Shown here piece after piece: positions 7,502 to 14,114 of a stretch of 14,148 nt of DNA (positions are counted from its first letter, which is position 1; each line of letters starts with the position of its first letter). This DNA is from an uncultured Pseudomonadota bacterium (GTDB lineage: Bacteria > Pseudomonadota > Alphaproteobacteria > Rs-D84), in contig CAMZFU010000025.1 of the NCBI GenBank assembly GCA_947306185.1, forward strand, positions 1 through 14,148. The letters are read 5' to 3'. The position numbers were made by a program, and so were the translations under genes. Under the pieces are notes generated by a model, which was not told the origin of the DNA, made no database searches, and saw nothing but the letters and a program-made list of their open reading frames with translations.

Positions 7502-9338
7502 CGGCTTTCTTTTTCGTTGTTTTTTTCTTGCCCGATACGATTTCTTTGATTTCTTCGCCGGTAAGTGTTTCACGCTTTAACAATTCCTCGGCCAATTTCT
7601 GGACTGTCGCTTTGTTCTTGCTGATTATTTTCAACGCATCCGCGTATGCCTTATCTGTCCACGCCTTGATTTCCGTATCAACAATTTCCGCGGTCTTTTC
7701 AGATGCACTCTCTAATGGCACACGATGGCCAAAACTTTGGATCTGATTTACCGCGACCATACCGATTTTTGGTGACATACCCGCGGTTGTTATTGAACGC
7801 CGTGCAAGGCGCGTTGCCATCGCAATATCGGCCTCGGCCCCGGTGGTGATTTTATCCGGACCAAAGAATATTTCTTCGGATGCACGCCCCGCCATTTCAA
7901 TAGCCAGGTTCGCACGGACTTCGTCAATCGACATTGATACCTTGTCGTCGATTGGCAAATGTTGCACCATACCCAACGCACGACCACGCGGAATAATTGT
8001 AGCCTTGTGAATTGGGTCTGTAATATTGGAATAAACCGTTCCAACGAATGCGTGTCCGGCCTCGTGATAGGCGGTAAGTTTTATATCTTCGGGACGCAAT
8101 TTGCGGAACTTGCGCGGTCCCATAATAAGTTTATCGCGCGCCTCTTCCATGTCTTCTTGGTTAACCAACTTATGTCCAACACGCACCGCGTGCAACGCAG
8201 ATTCATTCAGCAGATTTTCCAAATCCGCACCCGAAAATCCGGTTGTTCCACGTGCAAGGTTTTCTAAACTAACATCTTTATCCATTTTGATTTTTTTTGC
8301 ATGCAGTTCTAAAATCTCGCGGCGGCCATTCATATCTGGCAATTCGATATAAACCTGGCGGTCAAAACGCCCCGGACGCAACAACGCCGGGTCCAACATA
8401 TCCGGGCGATTTGTCGCCCCGATAACGATAATGCCTGTTTCATTGGAAAAACCGTCCATTTCAATCAACAACTGATTCAACGTCTGTTCACGATCTTGAT
8501 CATTATAAGAATTCTGACTGCGACGTTGACCAATAGCATCTATTTCATCTATGAACAAAATACACGGCGCATTCCTTTTCGCCATTTCAAATATTTCTTT
8601 TATCTTGGCAACCCCAAGACCGACGATAATACCGGAAAAATCACTGCCGGATGCGGCAAAGAACGGCACATTGGCCTCGCCTGCGATGGCGCGCGCAAGC
8701 AATGTTTTTCCGGTTCCCGGTTCCCCAGACAATAGCACACCACGTGGCACACGCGCACCAACCGCGGCGAATTTTGATTTGTCGCGCAAGAAATTTACAA
8801 TTTCCATCAATTCTTGTTTTTCAGAATCAATACCCGCAACGTCTTTGAATGTTGTTTTGGGTTTACCCGTTACAATCTTGGTAGGATTTTGTCCCACAAG
8901 GGCGCGCCCTATTCCGCCACCGGCGCCACCACGCATTGCACGGAAAATCCACCATATAAACAACACACCCATTAAAATAGGCACCCATGTTTCAAGATAA
9001 CTTATCCAACCACGCGAAGAATCAATGGAAACCGCGGTGCCATCCTTGGAAAACTTTTCAAGCAATTCCGGATTATATACCATAACCGCACTGTATTTCG
9101 TACCGTCGGCCAATGTTCCGGTTGCCGTATCGCCCTTTATCTTCATCGTTTTAATATCCGATGCGCGACGCAAAACATCGGAAAAAGAAAGTTCCACAGG
9201 CCCAGACGTTACCATCCCATCAGGTGTTATCGTTTCGTGAGAAGAAAACGCATAGCCAATGACACCGGCAAACAATGCCGCCGCTAAAATTAAAAATACA
9301 GTTGAACCGTTACGTTGTTTATTTTGTCTGTTTAACAT
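7488..9338 (-). CDS. ftsH: ATP-dependent zinc metalloprotease FtsH
   Basis: FtsH is a membrane-anchored hexameric AAA+ protease that degrades membrane and short-lived cytoplasmic proteins. The 616-aa chain shows two transmembrane segments (about 13-31 and 117-134) around a periplasmic domain. The AAA module has Walker A GEPGTGKT (205-212), Walker B LFIDEID (Asp264, Glu265) and arginine fingers Arg321 and Arg324. The protease domain has HEAGH (His425, Glu426, His429) and Asp504 as third zinc ligand. The tail is Lys-rich. Two positions are odd: the Walker A second residue is Glu instead of the usual Pro, and the pore loop reads IVG where the family has FVG (Ile238). The ATG at 9338, preceded by GAAAGAGAT, is preferred over the ATG at 9389, which would add 17 residues of tilS-overlapping sequence. 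It overlaps the tilS end by 20 bases. Confidence 0.97.
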   Translation of the reverse strand: MLNRQNKQRNGSTVFLILAAALFAGVIGYAFSSHETITPDGMVTSGPVELSFSDVLRRASDIKTMKIKGDTATGTLADGTKYSAVMVYNPELLEKFSKDGTAVSIDSSRGWISYLETWVPILMGVLFIWWIFRAMRGGAGGGIGRALVGQNPTKIVTGKPKTTFKDVAGIDSEKQELMEIVNFLRDKSKFAAVGARVPRGVLLSGEPGTGKTLLARAIAGEANVPFFAASGSDFSGIIVGLGVAKIKEIFEMAKRNAPCILFIDEIDAIGQRRSQNSYNDQDREQTLNQLLIEMDGFSNETGIIVIGATNRPDMLDPALLRPGRFDRQVYIELPDMNGRREILELHAKKIKMDKDVSLENLARGTTGFSGADLENLLNESALHAVRVGHKLVNQEDMEEARDKLIMGPRKFRKLRPEDIKLTAYHEAGHAFVGTVYSNITDPIHKATIIPRGRALGMVQHLPIDDKVSMSIDEVRANLAIEMAGRASEEIFFGPDKITTGAEADIAMATRLARRSITTAGMSPKIGMVAVNQIQSFGHRVPLESASEKTAEIVDTEIKAWTDKAYADALKIISKNKATVQKLAEELLKRETLTGEEIKEIVSGKKKTTKKKAVAKK

Positions 9339-9567
9339 ATCTCTTTCTATTCCTTTTCCTAAAACTTGTTTTTTCTCCTTCGGGCACAATCAGAATCTGA
9401 CCACGCAGACGTCGCACCGTACAATGCCCAAGCGTAAATTTGCAATCGGCATGCAATTTATTTAATGCGACCGACAACGAATTCAAGCGTGCCTGATACC
9501 TGTCCCCCCCAATTTTCTGAATAAGATTCCCAAGGAACTTTAGACTAATCAAACAACGCATAACCAT
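9319..9567 (-). CDS. tilS: TilS C-terminal part in a shifted frame
   Basis: This 82-codon frame overlaps the end of the tilS N-terminal frame by 23 bases and runs into the ftsH start. From SLKFLGNLIQKIGGDRYQARLNSL onward it matches the usual TilS C-terminal pattern: a leucine-rich helix, a GG-aromatic-x-x-R turn, then a TLGHC strand (TLGHCTVRRLRG). It is therefore the missing end of the upstream gene and probably not an independent one. It is shifted by +1 (equivalently -2) relative to the first part. ATGs at 9567 and 9561 inside the upstream gene could allow reinitiation to give a separate C-terminal polypeptide. Otherwise this is a frameshift lesion or an assembly error. The stretch equivalent to the region just after GYALFD looks about ten residues shorter than in typical homologues, so a small deletion is a possible cause. 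Confidence 0.65.
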   Translation of the reverse strand: MVMRCLISLKFLGNLIQKIGGDRYQARLNSLSVALNKLHADCKFTLGHCTVRRLRGQILIVPEGEKTSFRKRNRKRYVKQTK

Positions 9568-10270
9568 CTTTCATAACACGGCGCACCAAATGCGCGACAT
9601 TTTTTTCCGAACTAATCCGCACCCGCCCAAGGTTTTGAATAGCCAATAACATACGTTCATCGGTCACCCCGATTGCATCTTGGAACACATGGCGATTTTG
9701 ACGGATTTTAACGCGCGTATAATGTGGGTCATCGTTCATTTCGTCTGAAAAGTATTTTATATTGTTATCTTCGCAATATTTCTTCAGTTCAACTCTAAAT
9801 ACATTCAATAGTGGCCGCAGAATTATAATGCCATCATTATTTCCAATCGTACGCATCGCGGCAAGACCGTAAACACCACTGCCCCGCGCAAGGTTCATCC
9901 AAAATGTTTCGATTTGATCATCTGCCTGATGCGCGGTAACAATATATTTGATACCATGTTCGTAGCAAAAATCTGTCATAAACTTATACCGGGCAAGGCG
10001 TGCGGCATCTTCCAACCCTGTATCCGGCTTTTCACCTGTCCATTTGAAAACATGGCACGGCACATTTAATTTTTTGCACAAATCTTGGACATAGATGGCC
10101 TCGGTATTGGCGGCATCGCGCAAACAATGATTCACATGCAGGCAAACCACATCCATTCCCATTTCCACCAGCCAGTGTAAAAGTGCGACCGAATCGACAC
10201 CGCCACTAACCCCAACGGCCATTTTTTGACCGCGGTATTTTTCCATAAAATCAACAAAGTTTTTATTCAT
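9545..10270 (-). CDS. tilS: tRNA(Ile)-lysidine synthase, N-terminal part (frame broken at 3' end)
   Basis: TilS attaches lysine to C34 of tRNA-Ile(CAU) with ATP, so that the tRNA reads AUA and is charged with Ile. It is essential in most bacteria. The 241-aa product has the PP-loop SGGVDS (22-27), HVNHCLR, the GLEDAARLARY signature, TAHQADDQIETF, RG.GVYGL, and RPLLNV. It thus carries the whole catalytic N-terminal domain plus the start of the helical domain (YTRVKIRQN, then the ERM helix). It ends at TAG just after GYALFD, where homologues continue. The remainder is found in another frame in the next ORF. Known short TilS forms such as the Aquifex enzyme lack the C-terminal domain, so this product could still be active. 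The gene diverges from the LOG gene. Confidence 0.93.
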   Translation of the reverse strand: MNKNFVDFMEKYRGQKMAVGVSGGVDSVALLHWLVEMGMDVVCLHVNHCLRDAANTEAIYVQDLCKKLNVPCHVFKWTGEKPDTGLEDAARLARYKFMTDFCYEHGIKYIVTAHQADDQIETFWMNLARGSGVYGLAAMRTIGNNDGIIILRPLLNVFRVELKKYCEDNNIKYFSDEMNDDPHYTRVKIRQNRHVFQDAIGVTDERMLLAIQNLGRVRISSEKNVAHLVRRVMKDGYALFD

Positions 10271-10294
10271 AACTTGCTTATTTTATGCTATAAT
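10266..10294 (+). promoter_or_regulatory. Putative promoter of the LOG-family gene
   Basis: TTCATA (10266-10271), a 17-base spacer, and a perfect TATAAT (10289-10294). The transcript would start near 10301, and AAAGG (10305-10309) lies nine bases before the ATG at 10319. The -35 overlaps the start codon of the divergent tilS, whose own promoter must lie in the same 48-bp gap but is not clear. Confidence 0.5.
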
Positions 10295-10318
10295 TCTGAA
10301 AAATAAAGGTAAAAAGAG

Positions 10319-10876
10319 ATGTTACATAAATTAAATTCTTTGGCGGTATATTGCGGACACGAATTCGGAACCAATCCACAATTTGAACGTGATGCGGTTC
10401 GCATTGGTGAATTATTGGCAAGAAACAAAATTCGTATGATATTTGGTGGTGGAAATGTCGGCCTTATGGGCGCAACGGCAACATCCGCCCTGCGTAATGG
10501 GGGTGTTGTTTTGGGGGTAACCACACACAATGTGGTTGCGAAACAGGAACCGGCACACGAAGAAATTGAAGTAGAGGTTGTAACTGGTGTCAATGAACGC
10601 AAACAACGTATGTACGATTTATCCGACGGGTTTATCATATTGCCGGGTGGTATTGGCACATTAAATGAATTTACCGATATTTTAACCATGCAACAAATTG
10701 GCGAATCTTGCAAACCGGTGTTCTTTATGAATACAGGCAAATTTTGGGAATCATTTTCACACATGTTTTTAACTATGCAGGATAACGGTTTTATCGAAAA
10801 CGTTGACGATTACCAAATGCACGTGGCCGATACACCAGACGAATTGTTCCAACAAATCGTCAGTTACGATAAATAA
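10319..10876 (+). CDS. LOG-family protein (nucleoside 5'-monophosphate phosphoribohydrolase-like)
   Basis: This is a Rossmann-fold protein of the LOG / TIGR00730 family. Characterised members release the base from cytokinin riboside or purine nucleoside monophosphates, and bacterial members often act as general nucleotide phosphoribohydrolases. The 185-aa chain starts with a beta strand (LAVYCG), followed by the first phosphate-binding loop GGGNVGLMG (40-48). It then has NERKQRMYDLSDGFIILPGG containing the catalytic Arg/Glu region, and the defining PGGIGTLNEF (about 111-120). Length and motif order are normal. It is the first gene of a rightward pair, and the downstream unrecognised gene starts 34 bases after its stop with its own Shine-Dalgarno sequence. 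The substrate cannot be read from sequence. Confidence 0.92.
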   Translation: MLHKLNSLAVYCGHEFGTNPQFERDAVRIGELLARNKIRMIFGGGNVGLMGATATSALRNGGVVLGVTTHNVVAKQEPAHEEIEVEVVTGVNERKQRMYDLSDGFIILPGGIGTLNEFTDILTMQQIGESCKPVFFMNTGKFWESFSHMFLTMQDNGFIENVDDYQMHVADTPDELFQQIVSYDK

Positions 10877-10910
10877 TCACACATATTCATAAACAACAAA
10901 GGAGCACAAA

Positions 10911-11399
10911 ATGGCACATCCAGATATAACCGTAACAGAATTTGACAGCACACGCCGTCCATTTACGGCGACACTTAAATTCGATGAACTTGGCAGACCG
11001 ATTTTTGACGAGTTTTTGACAGACGGTCTAAGTTTGGAACATGGACTTGCACTTCTATATAAACTCTTTAGAGTCAGCAGTCTACATGATTTTGATGTGT
11101 TAAACATTTTAGATAAAATTGCTGGCATGAGATTACCATATGGTGATAGAGTCGCAATAGTCAACTCCGTCATCGGTGTCACATTGGATATGTGGGCAAA
11201 AAAAGGCCATTTCACACAAATGGACAGCATTTTTAAGAAAATAAAAACAATCCAAGCGGACGTTTTAGCGGAAGCCCAAACGGCCCCAGAACGTGATACT
11301 GCACGTATTCGTGAAATGGACACAATAATAAAACAACTGACGGAACGTGATACCGCACGCAATACTCAGATTGCTTCACAAATTTATGAAAGGCGATAA
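10911..11399 (+). CDS. Unrecognised 162-aa protein with C-terminal coiled coil
   Basis: I do not recognise this protein. A strong Shine-Dalgarno (AAAGGAG, eight bases from the ATG) and a terminator-like hairpin after the stop support a real gene. The N-terminal 40 residues contain strand-like segments (DITVTEFD, FTATLKFD). Residues 45-105 form helices around SLEHGLALLYKLF, FDVLNILDKIAG and AIVNSVIGVTLDMW. From about 106 the chain is a charged helix ending in two copies of ERDTAR exactly 18 residues apart, separated by IREMDTIIKQLT, which resembles a coiled coil. There is no signal peptide or membrane segment, so it is probably cytoplasmic. It follows the LOG gene by 34 bases and may be co-transcribed. 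A link in function is not shown. Confidence 0.82.
   Translation: MAHPDITVTEFDSTRRPFTATLKFDELGRPIFDEFLTDGLSLEHGLALLYKLFRVSSLHDFDVLNILDKIAGMRLPYGDRVAIVNSVIGVTLDMWAKKGHFTQMDSIFKKIKTIQADVLAEAQTAPERDTARIREMDTIIKQLTERDTARNTQIASQIYERR
11289..11360 (+). repeat. Direct repeat inside the 162-aa gene
   Basis: An 18-base unit beginning GAACGTGATAC occurs at 11289-11306 and 11343-11360 with two differences, both at third codon positions (T/C), encoding ERDTAR twice. The silent changes suggest selection on the protein repeat after duplication. Confidence 0.7.
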
Positions 11400-11401
11400 A
11401 A

Positions 11402-11428
11402 ATAGTGTCAGTTTTCAACTGACACTAT
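11402..11428. terminator. Perfect inverted repeat between convergent genes
   Basis: A 12-bp perfect stem with a three-base TTC loop: arms ATAGTGTCAGTT (11402-11413) and AACTGACACTAT (11417-11428). It lies two bases after the 162-aa gene and 32 bases before the yggU stop on the other strand. No strong T-run follows on either strand, so it may act as a bidirectional terminator or an RNA-stabilising hairpin. Confidence 0.55.
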
Positions 11429-11460
11429 CTATCTTTGCTTGGATATCATACACCACAAAA

Positions 11461-11685
11461 TTATTCGGGAATTTCAATAATCTTGTCGCGTGATGTTTCA
11501 CCACGAACGATTTTTATTTGTGATTTTGGTATATCAAAATATTCCGCCATCATTTTTATAACCGCGGCATTCGCCGCACCATCAACTGGTGCGGCGGTTA
11601 TATGAATACGGTAAACACCGTTTCCATCCACGTCTATTTTATTTTGGCGGGCACGCGGAATTACACGCAGTTTTACTTTTTGCAT
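11461..11685 (-). CDS. yggU: DUF167 / YggU-family protein
   Basis: This is a small conserved protein of the DUF167 (YggU) family, whose biochemical role is not established. The 74-aa chain from the ATG at 11685 has the family core: a first strand (KLRVIPRARQNKI), a YRIHITAAPVDGAANAAV signature, the helix IKMMAEYFDIPKSQI, and the closing strand IKIVRGETSRDKIIEI. An upstream ATG at 11712 would add nine residues with no family support. The chosen start overlaps the HIT gene stop by 13 bases, so translation is probably coupled to it. The downstream hairpin at 11402-11428 likely ends the unit. Confidence 0.88.
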   Translation of the reverse strand: MQKVKLRVIPRARQNKIDVDGNGVYRIHITAAPVDGAANAAVIKMMAEYFDIPKSQIKIVRGETSRDKIIEIPE

Positions 11686-12059
11686 AACATACACTTCATA
11701 ATATCCAAACACGCATCTGTTTTTTCACCGGCAATTAAATGCAAATGAAAATGGAAAACACTTTGGTTAAACAACGGCGCATCCAATCCCGCATTTGCAA
11801 AGACATTAAATTGGTTATCCACACCAATTGCGTCTGCGGTTTTGACAAAGCAATCCCAAAAACCGGCCTGCTCTTCGGCCGATGCATTACGCACAAAATC
11901 AAGAATATTTTCATATTCACCCTTTGGCACAACCAACACATGCTTTTCACACATTGGGTTCACATCATAAAAAGACATGGCGTATTCATTTTCATAAACC
12001 TTTTTTGATGGAATTTCACCACGAATTATTTTTGCAAATACATTATTTGAATCATACAT
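11673..12059 (-). CDS. HIT-family (histidine triad) nucleotide hydrolase
   Basis: This is a histidine-triad protein. Hint-like members hydrolyse nucleoside phosphoramidates and acyl-adenylates in the cytoplasm. The 128-aa chain shows the N-terminal NVFAKIIRGEIPSKKVYE signature, the strand SFYDVNPMCEKHVLVVPK and the catalytic triad HFHLHLI (about 102-108), preceded by NQSVF. A short extra C-terminal tail (DACLDIMKCMLCKK) carries two Cys. The Shine-Dalgarno-like AAGGGG sits six bases before the ATG but lies inside the 3' arm of a hairpin that also serves the gene upstream. It forms a two-gene unit with yggU. Confidence 0.93.
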   Translation of the reverse strand: MYDSNNVFAKIIRGEIPSKKVYENEYAMSFYDVNPMCEKHVLVVPKGEYENILDFVRNASAEEQAGFWDCFVKTADAIGVDNQFNVFANAGLDAPLFNQSVFHFHLHLIAGEKTDACLDIMKCMLCKK

Positions 12060-12060
12060 A

Positions 12061-12092
12061 AAAATCCCCTTTTGCTAAACCAAGGGGATTTT
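12061..12092 (-). terminator. Terminator hairpin of the 631-aa gene, overlapping the HIT ribosome-binding site
   Basis: Read on the minus strand, AAAATCCCCTT (12092-12082), a 10-base loop and AAGGGGATTTT (12071-12061) form a perfect 11-bp stem, followed by one more T and then ATG. It ends transcripts of the upstream 631-aa gene. Its 3' arm contains the Shine-Dalgarno sequence of the HIT gene. Confidence 0.75.
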
Positions 12093-12117
12093 ATCAAAAA
12101 CATCAAAATAAATTCAA
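12088..12117 (-). promoter_or_regulatory. Putative promoter of the HIT-yggU pair
   Basis: On the minus strand TTGAAT (12117-12112), an 18-base spacer and TAAAAT (12093-12088). The -10 lies within the 5' arm of the hairpin, so transcripts from it would begin near 12081 and would lack most of that arm. Confidence 0.45.
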
Positions 12118-12129
12118 TGAAAAATGTTT

Positions 12130-14025
12130 TTACATTACCATACCACGGTCTTGTATTTTTGGCCTAGATTCTACGGCTTTTTCCAGTTCACTCTTTAATT
12201 CCTCAATCAATCCCATTACCGCAGATGTATCATCCACCAAGAAACGCAAAACTGTTCGTTCTTCGGGCAAAGCGTGACTGACATGCTTTTCTGGTATATC
12301 ACCTACATACTTGGTCATTAACTCTTGCGCTTTGTCAATTTGAGCATCCGGGAAATAAAAATAATAATATATGTTCTGACCACCTCGCGCACGCCGAACA
12401 TCCGTTACCATATTTTTCAATTTATCAAGCGCGATTTCTTGCTGTATTCCGTAATTTACTTTTTTGTTTTCCGATACCTTATCAAGCGCATATATAATGT
12501 CCACTACATTGTCCGACATTTCTCCTTTTTTTACAGAATAAAGCAAATACGCCTTGCCTTTGTTATCAAATTTCGTCTCAGTTGAAATACCAAGCTGTTT
12601 CAACAAACCCTGGGCCTCGTCCATCACACTTTCATCAAAATAGAAACAATAGAATAATTCACCAGGATGCTCCAATTCTTGTTTCCGTGGTAATCTGCCA
12701 ACATCTTGGATTTGTTTTTTTAACCGTTCCAATGCCACCATATTATCTACTTTTCCTGCACCATGTTCAAAATCATCTTGGGAACGTCTTGCGGCTGCGG
12801 CATTAATCTTTTTTGCGGTGGCCGCCACACGTAATTGGTCTATGACCTGGGCCTCATCGCCCGAAACCATGGTTGACTGACAACGCAAAACCATTCTTTC
12901 TTGGTCTTCATAATTACTTAAATGTTGTTCACATGAAACCCCGACTTTTTCCATCAACTCTTGTGCCACGGCAATCTTATCGGCCGGAAAATAAAAATAG
13001 AAATATCTTCTGCGATCTCCACCAGACGTCAATTCTTTTACATCGGTAATCATTTCTTTCAATTGTTCTAATGCGTTTTCCTTTGCAATTTCATTCGGCG
13101 TACGACCTTTGTCACGTTTTTCTTCCGCAGATTTTCTTAATTCTTTATATACCGCATTTATAATTGGGTCATCTTTACTGTATGCACAACGGATATGAAC
13201 ATTACCACCGACCATTTTTTCATGGATTACATCCAAAACCTTGATTCCCATTACGCCGAATAGATAATTTGCAGGGTCTGCATATTCCTGTTCAAACGTA
13301 AATACGACAGATTCCGATTTATCATGCCATATTTTTGGATCAGATTGTTCGGCCCACACTATGTGCTTCTTTAATTCGGATATCCTGTGTTTTGTTTCTT
13401 CATCAAAAGGTTCTTCATTCGCCCTATCTTTAATAGCCTGTTTCAATTCTTCAATAAGCTTTTTGCCCCAATCACCAACACTGCTCTTGGGCAAACGTAA
13501 TACCTCTACTGGCTTACCAGTGGCATGACTGGTGTGTTTTTCCACCCACAGGCCAAATTCCGTCAGCATTTCAAGCGCGCGGTCGATATCATTACTATAG
13601 AAATAATAGTGCGACGCTTCCGTTTCGTCTCCGTATCCGACTTCACTGATTTTGGTTATAAGTTCTTTCAATTCGGCCATATTCGGATCCGCCATTTTAT
13701 GATTACGCACATTCATAAGTATATTATTTACTTTGCGGAATGCTTCGTCATCATACATTTGTTGAACCGTCTCATCTACTTCTATATTTTGACCATATTT
13801 GAATTTTATCTCTTCCCCAAACGGCGTAAGCATTATTTGGAATTTCACATGTTTGATATCCAAGAATTTTTGCAAATCTGTGCTGGCCTCTGGACTGCGG
13901 GGTGTCAAAATCGCCCAACCACGCAAATCAGTGTTTCCATTCTTACTATCATTACCATTGAATATATCTATCGTCAATATCATTAAAACATCGCGAATAT
14001 CCGGATATTCATAGATATGCAACAT
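12130..14025 (-). CDS. Unrecognised 631-aa protein made of repeated aromatic-strand modules
   Basis: I do not recognise this family. The protein has no signal peptide or membrane segment and is rich in Glu, Lys and Asp. Residues 1-110 form a distinct N-terminal region (starting MLHIYEYPDIRDVLMILTIDI). After this come about five copies of an 85-residue module at roughly 117-198, 216-300, 318-400, 431-516 and 532-616, repeating about every 100 residues. Each has a helix like LEQLKEMITDV, an aromatic strand (YFYFYF), a helix like DKAQELM, a strand with ExHxS, a strand RxVLR, and a closing helix. Copy 2 is the most diverged. The module resembles an alpha-beta regulatory fold, but that is a guess. 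The ATG at 14025 follows AAAAGGAGAG and is preferred to the GTG at 14100, which lies in the promoter. The gene has its own promoter and terminator, so it stands alone. Confidence 0.88.
   Translation of the reverse strand: MLHIYEYPDIRDVLMILTIDIFNGNDSKNGNTDLRGWAILTPRSPEASTDLQKFLDIKHVKFQIMLTPFGEEIKFKYGQNIEVDETVQQMYDDEAFRKVNNILMNVRNHKMADPNMAELKELITKISEVGYGDETEASHYYFYSNDIDRALEMLTEFGLWVEKHTSHATGKPVEVLRLPKSSVGDWGKKLIEELKQAIKDRANEEPFDEETKHRISELKKHIVWAEQSDPKIWHDKSESVVFTFEQEYADPANYLFGVMGIKVLDVIHEKMVGGNVHIRCAYSKDDPIINAVYKELRKSAEEKRDKGRTPNEIAKENALEQLKEMITDVKELTSGGDRRRYFYFYFPADKIAVAQELMEKVGVSCEQHLSNYEDQERMVLRCQSTMVSGDEAQVIDQLRVAATAKKINAAAARRSQDDFEHGAGKVDNMVALERLKKQIQDVGRLPRKQELEHPGELFYCFYFDESVMDEAQGLLKQLGISTETKFDNKGKAYLLYSVKKGEMSDNVVDIIYALDKVSENKKVNYGIQQEIALDKLKNMVTDVRRARGGQNIYYYFYFPDAQIDKAQELMTKYVGDIPEKHVSHALPEERTVLRFLVDDTSAVMGLIEELKSELEKAVESRPKIQDRGMVM
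12178..13677 (-). repeat. Five tandem protein-coding modules in the 631-aa gene
   Basis: The coding positions of the modules on the minus strand are 13677-13432, 13380-13126, 13074-12826, 12735-12478 and 12432-12178. Marker residues in copies 1, 3, 4 and 5 are a leading L..LK, an aromatic strand (HYYFY, RYFYFYF, LFYCFYF, YYYFYF), an A..L...(V)G helix and a Glu-containing strand. Copies 1, 3 and 5 also carry H.S in that strand and a VLR strand after it. DNA identity between copies is low by eye, so the duplications are old. Confidence 0.7.
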
Positions 14026-14060
14026 GGGAAACTCTCCTTTTCTTTTTATTTCGGTTATAT

Positions 14061-14089
14061 ATTGTACCACTTTTTTGGGCTTCACGCAA
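14061..14089 (-). promoter_or_regulatory. Putative sigma70 promoter of the 631-aa gene
   Basis: On the minus strand TTGCGT (14089-14084), a 17-base spacer, and TACAAT (14066-14061), followed by the Shine-Dalgarno AAAAGGAGAG and the ATG at 14025. This argues against translation starting at the GTG at 14100. Confidence 0.5.
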
Positions 14090-14114
14090 ATAACAACCAC
14101 TTGAAAAACCTTTT

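Noticed and set aside
8551..9000. A 149-codon open frame on the plus strand inside ftsH
   Set aside because: It is antisense to the conserved FtsH AAA region. Its Pro/Arg-rich composition is typical of a shadow frame.
9540..9567. Programmed ribosomal frameshift to join the two tilS frames
   Set aside because: Reading through would need a +1 shift at GAT-TAG. The sequence is not slippery (Asp tRNA cannot re-pair on ATT), and it does not resemble the prfB CUU-UGA or dnaX A-AAA-AAG sites.
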